Below are positions 15,888 to 23,839 of a stretch of 64,000 nt of DNA, piece after piece. The stretch is from a virus. The stretch lies in IMG/VR virus record IMGVR_UViG_3300037507_005588, positions 25,823-89,822 of that record, one strand, 5' to 3'. Made by a program: the position numbers and the translations under genes. The notes under the pieces are model-generated. The model searched no databases. It had not been told where the DNA came from and worked only from the letters and a program-made list of their open reading frames with translations. Positions within the stretch are counted from its first letter, which is position 1. The number at the start of each line of letters is the position of its first letter.

Positions 15888-16241
15888 ATGGCACATCCAA
15901 ACTTACACGCCAAATCCTCGGCGAAACAATTTGGGGGAAAACCTGAAGATTATATGCATCTTCATAATTGGATGGATGAAACAAAAGGATGGGTAGGAAA
16001 TTCTAATCACAGAATTTTCAGACATCATTCAGAAGGTATTTTCGAAATGGAAAAGATATTCGGTGCAGAATTCACAAACAGTGATGGAAAAGTTGTATAC
16101 ACAAGGTATGTTGGAGAACAACATGTAAAAGAAGACTGTAATAACTACATCCCATCTGCCAAAGAATGGGTTGACGCGATGTTATCCCAAAAAAAACCAA
16201 TGTGGATGCTCAGAACCGTGGAATTGGAATTCACTGACTGA
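15888..16241 (+). CDS. DUF6915-like protein
   Basis: 117 residues from the ATG at 15888. MAHPNLHAKSSAKQFGGKPEDY, HRIFRHHSEGIF and VGEQHVKEDC reproduce the conserved His-rich blocks of the DUF6915 family, which is common in phages and of unknown role. The clustered His and Cys residues suggest metal binding. The gene follows tRNA-Arg by 19 bases and may share its promoter. Confidence 0.75.
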   Translation: MAHPNLHAKSSAKQFGGKPEDYMHLHNWMDETKGWVGNSNHRIFRHHSEGIFEMEKIFGAEFTNSDGKVVYTRYVGEQHVKEDCNNYIPSAKEWVDAMLSQKKPMWMLRTVELEFTD

Positions 16242-16249
16242 TATTTATT
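16242..16249 (+). promoter_or_regulatory. Putative late promoter TATTTATT
   Basis: Ends three bases before the ATG at 16253. Confidence 0.45.
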
Positions 16250-16252
16250 ATT

Positions 16253-16933
16253 ATGACAGAAAAACAAACAAAAATTTTTGAGCTTATTGCAAAGGCTATA
16301 CAGTCAAAAGGGTGCGACTATGGTAGTTTCAATGTAGAATATTACTCCGACTACGTATTTCACGGAAGAGATTTTGAGTGTGGTGAATTTAAGGGAACTG
16401 GTAAATTACCTTTCGACGTTTCTGAAATTCTCTCAGATTGGTACAATGAAAATAAATGGGAAAGGTACATTGATGAAGATTCATTGAGTAGTGTCGAAAT
16501 GAAAATTATTCCATCTGAAAGGAAAATACAACTTATTGGGTATTATTACGAATATCAAACTGACGATTCTGAAGTTACAGAAGCTGACTTACCAAACGAC
16601 GAGGAGATTAATAATTTGATTGATAATTTTGAGTTAGAAGGTCATACAAAATTGTATATTGAATTTAACGGAGGTGGTGATGATGGAGAAATCTTACTTA
16701 GGGAAGTAAAAAGTGAAAATCACAGTGAATTATTGAACTTAAGGGGTGATGTTTACCGACCACTTACAAATTTTGTCTATCAGATGCTTGAAAATGAGTA
16801 TGGTGGTTGGGAAAACAATGATGGTGCCGAAGGTGAATTTGTCATAGATTTGGAGGAAAAAAATGTTACTTTATATTTCAGACGTAACTTCACTGTTGAC
16901 AAACCTGAGGTTTTATTTGAAATGAACTATTAA
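16253..16933 (+). CDS. Conserved phage protein, DUF6878-like C-terminus
   Basis: 226 residues. The second half has FNGGGDDGEILLRE and YGGWENNDGAEGEF, a pattern shared with DUF6878-type phage proteins; the first half repeats a related fold (YYSDYVFHGRDFECGEFKGTG). Two copies of one domain are likely. It is three bases upstream of the next gene in the same operon. Function unknown. Confidence 0.6.
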   Translation: MTEKQTKIFELIAKAIQSKGCDYGSFNVEYYSDYVFHGRDFECGEFKGTGKLPFDVSEILSDWYNENKWERYIDEDSLSSVEMKIIPSERKIQLIGYYYEYQTDDSEVTEADLPNDEEINNLIDNFELEGHTKLYIEFNGGGDDGEILLREVKSENHSELLNLRGDVYRPLTNFVYQMLENEYGGWENNDGAEGEFVIDLEEKNVTLYFRRNFTVDKPEVLFEMNY

Positions 16934-16936
16934 TAT

Positions 16937-17572
16937 ATGTCATTATTAAATTCTAACATTCCGAGTTTCAAAGCTCTGATGAGAAAATCACATATTACTA
17001 AAAATCAGAATGACTCTGAAACTTACGTCAATGTTTATGTTTTTGGATTACAGTCTTGTGATGGTAAAATTTTGACATTCCACGTTATGACTGATGATGG
17101 AATGGTTCGAAGTAGGGTACCGATTTCCGAGATTTTTACCAAAATACCCACAAACGACATTCCATTCAACTTCAAACAATTATGGGATTGTTTTTCAAAT
17201 AATGTAACCGTGGTAGAATATGATTTCCTAAACTCCCACAGAGCTCAGATTGTTCTAAGAGATGGGACAAAAGTTTGGGGAACTTATATGTTTACCGTAG
17301 ATTGGTTTGACAATCCCTATAGTGATGAACCATCAGATTATAAATGTGGACATATTTTCAAATCTGACGATGGATACTTGTTATGTCAACCAAACAATCG
17401 TATATTTTGGAAAGACTCAAATTGGGTTACCAAAAAAATGTCAGACGATTTGAAACAATACAAAGTTGATACAGACTTACCTTCAGTTGAAAATCGTTCG
17501 GATAGGTGGATTACAGAAGATACAAACAGTTTTTATTATGACATTAAACCAATCGTGGATGAGACGCCCTGA
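16937..17572 (+). CDS. Conserved phage protein
   Basis: 211 residues. Features include FHVMTDDGMVRSRVPISEI, a YDFLNSHRAQIVLRDGTKVWGTYMFTVDW block and GHIFKSDDGYLLCQPNNRIFWKD near the end. The pattern is that of a conserved T4-like hypothetical protein with beta-rich halves. It overlaps the following small gene by 14 bases. Function unknown. Confidence 0.6.
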   Translation: MSLLNSNIPSFKALMRKSHITKNQNDSETYVNVYVFGLQSCDGKILTFHVMTDDGMVRSRVPISEIFTKIPTNDIPFNFKQLWDCFSNNVTVVEYDFLNSHRAQIVLRDGTKVWGTYMFTVDWFDNPYSDEPSDYKCGHIFKSDDGYLLCQPNNRIFWKDSNWVTKKMSDDLKQYKVDTDLPSVENRSDRWITEDTNSFYYDIKPIVDETP

Positions 17573-17756
17573 TTTAAGAAACGTCAACCCATGGGTCAAA
17601 GTAGACCGAGATACTTACCAAATCCTTCAAATAGGTTCATTTGAAGAAATCAACAAATCCAAGATTGATGGTCATACGATGACTCTTTATTTACATACTC
17701 AAATTCTTGAGGAACGATATGATGAAGAAATGATTGAATTTGCCGAAAAAGATTAA
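17559..17756 (+). CDS. Small protein, operon with the preceding gene
   Basis: 65 residues from the ATG at 17559 (MRRPDLRNVNPWVKVDRD), overlapping the previous stop. Charged and helical C-terminus. No family is recognised; the overlap suggests translational coupling. Confidence 0.5.
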   Translation: MRRPDLRNVNPWVKVDRDTYQILQIGSFEEINKSKIDGHTMTLYLHTQILEERYDEEMIEFAEKD

Positions 17757-17758
17757 TT

Positions 17759-17804
17759 TGCCAAACAAAGTCTGATTTTTCTTTGATTATAATTTTGTTT
17801 GGCA
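17759..17804 (+). promoter_or_regulatory. 11-bp inverted repeat adjoining a promoter
   Basis: TGCCAAACAAA at 17759-17769 and TTTGTTTGGCA at 17794-17804 are perfect inverted copies 24 bases apart. The right arm abuts the TATCTTTG box at 17805. This is an operator or an RNA hairpin controlling the HAD/oxygenase operon. Confidence 0.5.
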
Positions 17805-17812
17805 TATCTTTG
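17805..17812 (+). promoter_or_regulatory. TATCTTTG promoter box for the HAD gene
   Basis: Ends five bases before the ATG at 17818 and directly follows the right arm of the inverted repeat. Confidence 0.6.
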
Positions 17813-17817
17813 TCCTT

Positions 17818-18408
17818 ATGAAAGTTTTATTCTTAGATAACGACGGTGTAATTTGTCTTGCCAACACTTGGGGGACTAGAAACAAAAAACGCCAAAAGGC
17901 GGGTCTTTCCACTAAAGTACCTTTTAAGGAACTACCTCTTGATGTTAGGTTCGACAACTTTGACAAGAAATCAGTTCAAGTATTGAATGAAATTTTGGAA
18001 GAAACTGGTGCTGAACTTGTTGTCAGTTCTGATTGGAGATTTTACGCAACACTCGAAGAACTCGGTGATTACTACCAATCTCAAGGTATTAATAAAAGAC
18101 CAATTGACGTCACCGAAAAGTTTTCTGATGCGTTTCCTAAAGAATGGAGTGGTCTAAGATTCAGGGCCGAACTTGAGCTCGAAAGGTTTATGGAAATTGA
18201 ACTTTGGTTGGAAAATCATCCCGAAGTTACTCAATGGGTTGCAGTTGATGATTTGGATATGAGTATTGATTATCTTGGACCGAGGTTTTCAGATAAGAAT
18301 GGTTCCGATAAAAAACCAGGTCTTACCAATTTTGTTTTAACTCCAAAGTCAACTGAAGGTATTAAACAATATGGTATTAAAGATAAAATTTTGAAATATT
18401 TATTATAA
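17818..18408 (+). CDS. HAD-superfamily hydrolase, HAD_SAK_2-like
   Basis: 196 residues. HAD motif I is FLDNDGV with Asp7 as nucleophile and Asp9. Motif II is in VVSSDWR. The acidic motif IV is WVAVDDLDM. The layout (LDxDGV ... TGAELVVSSDWR) matches the HAD domain linked to nucleic-acid repair proteins in phages, so a phosphatase on a nucleotide or nucleic-acid end is plausible. Its stop overlaps the start of the oxygenase gene (TAATG). Confidence 0.8.
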   Translation: MKVLFLDNDGVICLANTWGTRNKKRQKAGLSTKVPFKELPLDVRFDNFDKKSVQVLNEILEETGAELVVSSDWRFYATLEELGDYYQSQGINKRPIDVTEKFSDAFPKEWSGLRFRAELELERFMEIELWLENHPEVTQWVAVDDLDMSIDYLGPRFSDKNGSDKKPGLTNFVLTPKSTEGIKQYGIKDKILKYLL

Positions 18409-19013
18409 TGATTATTATAGACAACTTCATCAAAGACTTAGATTTTTTGGAAAGAATTGAAAAATCTGATAAATTTTGGGAACGTGGATATCAGTGGTAC
18501 GACGGTTGGTGGAATCTCGAACCGAATAATTTAAGACATCACTTAATCAAAGCTATTTGGGGTCCCAACTCACCTCATCCCAATATTTCATGTTTGGGAT
18601 TCGAACATTGGGTTGGTGATTTTACAGACACATCTGAAAGTTTTGAACAAATGGGTAGAGAATATTCTTTGAAACTCCATTTTGACAAAGACGAAGATTA
18701 TTGGAAAGAACATAAAACAATTCTTGGTCCTAAAATAGGTACGGTATTTTACCCATGTAGGGAAATTAACGAAATGGAAGGTGGTATGTTATACCATTGG
18801 GAGAATTATGATTCATCCAAGTTAACTCCTGAAGGTTGGTTGACAGAACCTGAAGATGAGCCCGAAATCATCAAAGCTAAATTCAATAGATTGATTATTT
18901 TTGATGCGTCAAAACTACACGGGGTTTCCAAAGTAACCAAAGGTAGACGTAGAGCTATTGCAATTAATTTGTGGGACAAAAAACCACTCGAATTTGTCAA
19001 TAAAGATTATTAA
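18408..19013 (+). CDS. 2-oxoglutarate oxygenase-fold protein
   Basis: 201 residues. His91-x-Asp93 in LKLHFDKDEDYW, a distal His in KLHGVSKVTKGRRRAIAINLW and following Arg residues give the Fe(II)/2-oxoglutarate site. The IIIDNFIKDLDFLERI opening resembles the DUF6445-type genes at 10645. It is translationally coupled to the HAD gene. The substrate is unknown. Confidence 0.7.
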   Translation: MIIIDNFIKDLDFLERIEKSDKFWERGYQWYDGWWNLEPNNLRHHLIKAIWGPNSPHPNISCLGFEHWVGDFTDTSESFEQMGREYSLKLHFDKDEDYWKEHKTILGPKIGTVFYPCREINEMEGGMLYHWENYDSSKLTPEGWLTEPEDEPEIIKAKFNRLIIFDASKLHGVSKVTKGRRRAIAINLWDKKPLEFVNKDY

Positions 19014-19023
19014 TTAAACTGAC

Positions 19024-19122
19024 ATGGTTTGTTCAATTTGTGGTATGGAAATCGATGAAAGAATCTCAGAAGAATATATTGCGGGAGATGTTCATTTAGC
19101 CTGTTCGATTTCCGAAAGTTGA
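19024..19122 (+). CDS. 32-residue zinc-knuckle-like peptide
   Basis: A short frame with ATG at 19024: it starts MVCSICGMEIDER and ends VHLACSISES, giving C-x-x-C and H-x-x-C ligands for one zinc ion. It follows the oxygenase stop by 10 bases and overlaps the end of the convergent sulfotransferase gene by 31 bases. Short, but the metal-ligand pattern argues it is real. Confidence 0.4.
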   Translation: MVCSICGMEIDERISEEYIAGDVHLACSISES

Positions 19123-20135
19123 TTTTGGAAAATTTGTATTTGTAATCTATAATAAAGAATTTTCTGATTCAAATCCAAAATTTCTTTGGAGTTTTTGTTC
19201 CTAATCAAAGAGTTATCTGTTTGATTCAACATTTCATTTTCTAATTCGGAAATTTTTTTCTGCACCGATAAAATGTTGTTTTTATACAAAAGAGTTTTTC
19301 TATTCAATTTATCTATGTCAAAGAGGTGTCGACGTTCTTCATCAGTCATATCGTTGTGATAGTAATGTGCTTTAACATTTGACAATCCATACGGGGGAGT
19401 CCCAAAACAAAAAACAAAATTGGAGGGGAGTGTAAAACCTCTTTTCACCAAAGATTCATTAAGTTCGTTGATATATCCTGTGTTTTTTGGGTGCGGATTC
19501 TCAAATTCATACCCGAACATTTTAATATCTAAATCGAATCTATTTGCAACGATTTCTTTTGTTTCATCCGTATAATATTGTTTATAATCTCTATCTTTTT
19601 CGTTCAAATATGACTCGTTGGTCATAGGTAGAAAACTATCTTTTAACTTCAAATGAGTTGAAATTAAGTCAAAATCCTCATTGAGTTTTTCAAAAGCACC
19701 AATAAAGTTGACAATAAATTTACCACTCTCATCAATTAGATAATACGTTTGAGGTGTGCGGTTACTATAATAACAAGTTCTTAACCATTCCAAATCTACA
19801 TGAGGGTCATTGGTAGGTAATCTATCTTGCATCTGTAAAATATTTCCATTGAATTTCCAATTTATGAATTCATCAAATGTCATATCGATATTCTTATTCC
19901 TGACATAATACCTCCAACAAGAAACTTGGAGGTCCCATGGATTTCTTACAAAAGCAAATTTGAATAAAGATTCAAAAAAAATTGGTTCCAACCAATCACG
20001 GTATTGGACGGATAGAGCGTGAGTTAATTCGTGATACAAAAATTCTGTATACGAATGAAGTGAGTCTTCAATTGAGGACCCAGCCGTTTTTGGGATATGA
20101 ATAAAAAGAAACGGAGGGTCAGTAGATAAAACCAT
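19092..20135 (-). CDS. Sulfotransferase family protein with coiled-coil tail
   Basis: 347 residues. FIHIPKTAGSSIE is the 5'-phosphosulfate loop and FAFVRNPWDLQVSCW the 3'-phosphate motif of PAPS-dependent sulfotransferases. The last 80 residues are a Leu/Ile/Lys/Gln-rich coiled coil (KKISELENEMLNQ) not usual for the family. The enzyme would transfer sulfate from PAPS to a sugar or protein hydroxyl. It is one of four such genes in 19-26.5 kb. Confidence 0.82.
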   Translation of the reverse strand: MVLSTDPPFLFIHIPKTAGSSIEDSLHSYTEFLYHELTHALSVQYRDWLEPIFFESLFKFAFVRNPWDLQVSCWRYYVRNKNIDMTFDEFINWKFNGNILQMQDRLPTNDPHVDLEWLRTCYYSNRTPQTYYLIDESGKFIVNFIGAFEKLNEDFDLISTHLKLKDSFLPMTNESYLNEKDRDYKQYYTDETKEIVANRFDLDIKMFGYEFENPHPKNTGYINELNESLVKRGFTLPSNFVFCFGTPPYGLSNVKAHYYHNDMTDEERRHLFDIDKLNRKTLLYKNNILSVQKKISELENEMLNQTDNSLIRNKNSKEILDLNQKILYYRLQIQIFQNQLSEIEQAK

Positions 20136-20205
20136 AAAAAAAATATCGTCAAACTATTTGACATGTAAAATAAATTTTATAACTTTGTGGTATAATTATA
20201 AAGAT

Positions 20206-20304
20206 ATGAAAACGCACGTTCAAAATATTGTAGGTTTTATGATTGATGTCATTTGTCAAAAATGGTTTCAGCGTCCTATATTTAGTTCGGGTATTTTCAT
20301 GTAA
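20206..20304 (+). CDS. Possible 32-residue peptide
   Basis: A short frame from the ATG at 20206 starting MKTHVQNIVGFMIDV, preceded by a TAACTTTG box about 20 bases upstream and followed by a strong terminator 25 bases after its stop. Promoter, frame and terminator together support a small transcription unit; the coding nature is uncertain and it could be an RNA. Confidence 0.35.
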   Translation: MKTHVQNIVGFMIDVICQKWFQRPIFSSGIFM

Positions 20305-20328
20305 ACTACAAAGTTAACAAAATATTAC

Positions 20329-20357
20329 AACCCGAACTCACAAGGTTCGGGTTTTTT
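20329..20357 (+). terminator. Intrinsic terminator
   Basis: AACCCGAAC pairs with GTTCGGGTT around a 7-base loop, followed by T6, insulating the tRNA block to the right. Confidence 0.8.
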
Positions 20358-20361
20358 GTTT

Positions 20362-20369
20362 TATCTTTG
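20362..20369 (+). promoter_or_regulatory. TATCTTTG promoter of a four-tRNA operon
   Basis: Box about 30 bases upstream of tRNA-Phe, just after the terminator. Confidence 0.6.
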
Positions 20370-20398
20370 TAAGTTCTTTGACATATTAGTAGCCATAA

Positions 20399-20471
20399 GG
20401 TATTGTAGCTCAGTTGGTAGAGCACCAGACTGAAAATCTGGGTGTCACTGGTTCGATTCCAGTCAGTACCA
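20399..20471 (+). tRNA. tRNA-Phe(GAA)
   Basis: Acceptor GGTATTG/CAGTACC, anticodon stem CCAGA/TCTGG with loop CTGAAAA (GAA), T-loop TTCGATT. Confidence 0.93.
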
Positions 20472-20479
20472 CAACAAAC

Positions 20480-20553
20480 AGGCATTTAGCTCAGATGGTT
20501 AGAGCACCTCGCTGATACCGAGGGGGTCGTAGGTTCGAGTCCTACATTGCCTA
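20480..20553 (+). tRNA. tRNA-Ile(GAU)
   Basis: Acceptor AGGCATT/ATTGCCT with one mismatch, anticodon stem CCTCG/CGAGG, loop CTGATAC (GAT), T-loop TTCGAGT. Confidence 0.9.
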
Positions 20554-20557
20554 CAAA

Positions 20558-20630
20558 GACTTCTTAGCTCAGCTGGTAGAGCAATACACTTTTAATGTAT
20601 GGGTCCCGAGTTCGAATCTCGGAGGAGTCA
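20558..20630 (+). tRNA. tRNA-Lys(UUU)
   Basis: Acceptor GACTTCT/AGGAGTC, anticodon stem ATACA/TGTAT, loop CTTTTAA (TTT), T-loop TTCGAAT. Confidence 0.93.
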
Positions 20631-20634
20631 CAAA

Positions 20635-20709
20635 GCACCCTTAGCTCAGTTGGTTCAGAGCATCTCGTTTACACCGAGAGGGTCGGGAGTTCGAGTCTCT
20701 CAGGGTGCA
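20635..20709 (+). tRNA. tRNA-Val(UAC)
   Basis: Acceptor GCACCCT/AGGGTGC, anticodon stem TCTCG/CGAGA, loop TTTACAC (TAC), T-loop TTCGAGT. Confidence 0.92.
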
Positions 20710-20726
20710 CTTTCAAATTTTTTTCT

Positions 20727-20734
20727 TATATTTG
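20727..20734 (+). promoter_or_regulatory. TATATTTG promoter box
   Basis: Ends four bases before the ATG at 20739 and fixes that start. Confidence 0.6.
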
Positions 20735-20738
20735 TATT

Positions 20739-21329
20739 ATGAAAGAATTAATCTTAGAACGTGTCACAAACACTTTGGTTGATTTTCAAATTGACGAAGG
20801 TTCAGAACAGAGAACCGTTGGAGATTTGATTGAATACCAAATCAAACAAATCATCATGGGACTCAAGGACTCCAACTTGGTGAGAGAATGTTTGGAACCA
20901 CGTAGCAAAAAATCAATTGAAGATGTGACTTTGATTGGGGTCGACAATATAACAAATTATATTGACACAAAAACCCACGATGTTGATTCTGAATTTTCAA
21001 TGCCAAATTTAACATCCGTTGAAAAAATCCGAAAGTTACTTTTGGATGATTCCAAATCATTAATCTACGTGTTCGTTTCTTATAAAAAAGAAAACAATAT
21101 TGTCACAATTCAAAAAATCCAAGTAAAATATATTTGGGAAATTGACTTCTCAATTCTTAGAATTGGTTCATTGGGAAAGGGACAACTTCAAATTTCAGAT
21201 ATGAATAAAGAATTGGTCTTCACCGAAGAAGGAAAAGTATCTTGGTTTGAAAAACTCAAATCCAAAGTTCGAGAATATCATCAAGATAGAATCAATCAAA
21301 TCGAAAAAGACAAATTGTCTTGGTTATAA
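20739..21329 (+). CDS. Putative PD-(D/E)XK restriction endonuclease-like protein
   Basis: 196 residues from the ATG at 20739. Asp62 in EDVTLIG and Asp76-x-Lys78 in YIDTKTHDVDSEF form a D...D-x-K nuclease-type active site, followed by SMPNLTSVEKIRKLL and a strand-rich second half, a layout I associate with type II restriction-like proteins in phages. An N-terminal Glu may complete the site. No methyltransferase lies nearby, so host DNA degradation is as likely as restriction. It is embedded between two tRNA blocks. Confidence 0.6.
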   Translation: MKELILERVTNTLVDFQIDEGSEQRTVGDLIEYQIKQIIMGLKDSNLVRECLEPRSKKSIEDVTLIGVDNITNYIDTKTHDVDSEFSMPNLTSVEKIRKLLLDDSKSLIYVFVSYKKENNIVTIQKIQVKYIWEIDFSILRIGSLGKGQLQISDMNKELVFTEEGKVSWFEKLKSKVREYHQDRINQIEKDKLSWL

Positions 21330-21331
21330 AT

Positions 21332-21407
21332 GGTGGATATAGTTCAGTTGGTTAGAACGTCTGATTGTGGTTCAGAAGGTCGTGGGTTCGAATCCCATTA
21401 TTCACCC
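21332..21407 (+). tRNA. tRNA-His(GUG)
   Basis: Acceptor GGTGGAT/ATTCACC, anticodon stem TCTGA/TCAGA, loop TTGTGGT (GTG), T-loop TTCGAAT, discriminator C as in histidine tRNAs. Confidence 0.92.
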
Positions 21408-21411
21408 AAAT

Positions 21412-21485
21412 GGTCTTGTACCCAAGTGGTTTAAGGGAGCGCTCTGCAAAAGCGTCAGTCGTCAGTTCGAATCTGACCGAGACCT
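21412..21485 (+). tRNA. tRNA-Cys(GCA)
   Basis: Acceptor GGTCTTG/CGAGACC, loop CTGCAAA (GCA), T-loop TTCGAAT, discriminator U as in cysteine tRNAs. Confidence 0.92.
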
Positions 21486-21491
21486 CAATTT

Positions 21492-21562
21492 TACCCTCTC
21501 GTATAATGGCAGTACAAGCGGTTTTGGTCCGCTGAATTGGGGTTCGAGTCCCTGGGGGGTAA
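21492..21562 (+). tRNA. tRNA-Gln(UUG)
   Basis: Acceptor TACCCTC/GGGGGTA, anticodon stem AGCGG/CCGCT, loop TTTTGGT (TTG), T-loop TTCGAGT. Confidence 0.9.
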
Positions 21563-21567
21563 CAATT

Positions 21568-21638
21568 GCGTCCATAGTGTAATGGTAACATCACGGTCTC
21601 CAAAACCGTTGTTCTAGGTTCGAGTCCTAGTGGGCGTG
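21568..21638 (+). tRNA. tRNA-Trp(CCA)
   Basis: Acceptor GCGTCCA/TGGGCGT, anticodon stem ACGGT/ACCGT, loop CTCCAAA (CCA), T-loop TTCGAGT, discriminator G. Confidence 0.92.
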
Positions 21639-21719
21639 CTAAAAGTTATGATGTATAAGAACCCAATTTTGTTGTTGGAACAGAAAGGATAACAATCCCT
21701 TCGGGGACATTATCTCATC

Positions 21720-23822
21720 TTATGTGAATTGTAAACTCCAAGAAAGTATTTCGTGATTGTCATTATTACCTCCTGTTGCAGCACCGAATCCCATGTAGTA
21801 AGAACCAGTGTCAAATGAGAAACTGCTATATGTAATGTTTGGAGAACCTGGTTTACTATTTGTTGTATTGTAATATAATGATAGTGTTTGAGCTGAATTA
21901 TTATAATCCGCCCAGAAATATAATTGTTGTCTCCAAAATCCTGCACTTACACTTGTAGTTGATTGTAAGACATTACTCTTATACCATTGGAAATTATTAA
22001 CTGTAAAGGTGTAGAATCCGATGGCATTTATTGTTGATGATGATTCTATTCTACCAACACCGCCACCACTAGTTCCATTGGTATTATTTGTTGTTGTCCA
22101 TTGTACACAATATCCATCGGCACCTGTTCCTCCGCCAATAAAAGATGACCATTGAGCTGAGAAGTTTCTATTGTATTGAATTGCAGTCGTCCTATACATA
22201 TTTCCAACTGAGGCACTTGTTGTTGTTGTTAAAGCAATAATAGTACCTCCCGATACTGCAGCGGCTCCAACAAGAGTAATACCATCAGTTGATGTAAAGT
22301 TAGGGTAACTAAATCCTTGTAAGTTAGTTGTATTTGTCGATGTTGGGGTTGGAGTTTGTGTATTGGTTGGTGTCTGAGTTGGAGTAGTTGTTGGTGTAAA
22401 ACTTGGAGTCAAACTACTCGTTGGTGTTTGTGTAGGTGTTTGAGTACTTGTTGGACTTGGTGTTGGAGTGACTCCTGGATTTATTACCAAACTTACATAT
22501 ACAGGTACACCTATTGTGAATTGTGTTGTTGCGGATTGTATTAGTACGGCATTTCCGGAGGGTACATTTGTAGGAGGTGCACCTATACCAGCACCAAAAA
22601 CAAATCCATTGTTTGATGGCGATTCTTGCCAATATTTGAAAGAGTCAGTATCACCTGAATAAATTGCTGTAATACCTGCTTGATAGAATGTTATGGTCAC
22701 ACTTTGACCTGTAAACACCGAATAATAATTTGTTCTATTAACACTTTCTGAATCTATACTATTGAGGTAAAATCCTCTACCTCCTGTTGCTAAAACATTT
22801 ATGTCTGTACTTCCTGATGTAATTCCACCAGTACTGTTCATAATAGAATTACCTGAAGAAGGGAAGCTGTATGGAAGTGCTACCAAATTAAATGAATAAC
22901 CCGTTAACGCAACTGGTGAGGTCGAAGGTGTGGGAGTATTTGTGGGACTAACCGTTGGAGTGTTTGTATTCGTTTGAGTCGGAGTTGTTGTTGGTGTTGG
23001 TGATGGAGTTCCAATAACACAAACATTATTTACTCCTTCTGCAGGTGTATATAATGCAAAGAATGTATGTAATGGTTGTGTAACTGGATTTGATGAAGTA
23101 TAAATTAATACATTATTTTTATAATATGTAACATTCGTTCCATTATATTCTACCTTCCATACATCAGTTGATAAGGTAGTTATTGAACCTGGAACATTAA
23201 CTTGGTTACCATTTTCATATATCTCTATGAAATTATTTTGTAAGTATATTCCATATGAAATATTAACATATGTCTCAACATTTCCTGTTGGATTATAAGA
23301 GAATCCACCCATTAAGATGTTACCATTAGCTGTAGTTTGGAAGGTCAATGTAACAGGAGTTGTATATGTTTCCAAGGAATATGCCGATGAATCCCAACCA
23401 CCAGCAGATGTTTTTATTGCTGAAGTTGTTGTTGTGTTTGCATTAATACTATTAAATGTAAATGAATCACAGAGAGACACACCATATGATGTCCAATAAC
23501 CATTATTATTTAACCATGTTTTTGCTTCTTCTCCAGTTGCAAATGATTGACCAGCAATAGTTTCTGATAAAGTAATAAACGACCCTTCAGTTAAATCGGT
23601 TGACCTGAAAAATCCCAAAAATGCGGTTGTGCCGTCGGCACCTGGTTGACCACTTGGAGTTTGGTGGGTGATTACATATCCCAAATCTTCATCAGGACCA
23701 TTCCAAAATTTTGGACTTTGGGTAAATCCAGATGTTGGTGTACCAATTGCTAAATTACCTAACTGTTCTGTTCCATCAATTGATGAACCCAAATTATAAG
23801 CGAAAGGACGAGTTGTTGCCAT
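21720..23822 (-). CDS. Virion fibre/adhesin-like protein with Pro/Thr-rich linkers
   Basis: 700 residues from the ATG at 23822 (MATTRPFAYNLGSS). The N-terminal 80 residues (GTEQLGNLAIGTPTSGF ... GYVITHQTPSGQPG) resemble a virion-attachment domain. They are followed by globular beta-rich domains with concanavalin/lectin-like character, separated by two linkers made of TPTPSPT/TQTPT repeats at roughly residues 277-307 and 457-497. The late octamer TATTTATT lies eight bases upstream. It probably recognises a host surface glycan. It sits among sulfotransferase-like genes. Confidence 0.7.
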   Translation of the reverse strand: MATTRPFAYNLGSSIDGTEQLGNLAIGTPTSGFTQSPKFWNGPDEDLGYVITHQTPSGQPGADGTTAFLGFFRSTDLTEGSFITLSETIAGQSFATGEEAKTWLNNNGYWTSYGVSLCDSFTFNSINANTTTTSAIKTSAGGWDSSAYSLETYTTPVTLTFQTTANGNILMGGFSYNPTGNVETYVNISYGIYLQNNFIEIYENGNQVNVPGSITTLSTDVWKVEYNGTNVTYYKNNVLIYTSSNPVTQPLHTFFALYTPAEGVNNVCVIGTPSPTPTTTPTQTNTNTPTVSPTNTPTPSTSPVALTGYSFNLVALPYSFPSSGNSIMNSTGGITSGSTDINVLATGGRGFYLNSIDSESVNRTNYYSVFTGQSVTITFYQAGITAIYSGDTDSFKYWQESPSNNGFVFGAGIGAPPTNVPSGNAVLIQSATTQFTIGVPVYVSLVINPGVTPTPSPTSTQTPTQTPTSSLTPSFTPTTTPTQTPTNTQTPTPTSTNTTNLQGFSYPNFTSTDGITLVGAAAVSGGTIIALTTTTSASVGNMYRTTAIQYNRNFSAQWSSFIGGGTGADGYCVQWTTTNNTNGTSGGGVGRIESSSTINAIGFYTFTVNNFQWYKSNVLQSTTSVSAGFWRQQLYFWADYNNSAQTLSLYYNTTNSKPGSPNITYSSFSFDTGSYYMGFGAATGGNNDNHEILSWSLQFT

Positions 23823-23829
23823 GGACAAC

Positions 23830-23837
23830 AATAAATA
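23830..23837 (-). promoter_or_regulatory. Putative late promoter TATTTATT (minus strand)
   Basis: Lies seven bases upstream of the fibre gene start at 23822. Confidence 0.5.
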
Positions 23838-23839
23838 CT

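Noticed and set aside
20206-20304. A confident protein-coding gene
   Set aside because: The frame is only 32 codons and shows no family resemblance. It is listed at low confidence because a promoter-like box and a terminator flank it; an RNA product is equally possible.
22356-22544. Plus-strand Cys/Trp-rich frames opposite the Pro/Thr linkers
   Set aside because: They are mirror frames of low-complexity ACN/CCN codons on the coding strand. The same effect produces long antisense frames at 44171-44500 and 59205-60370.
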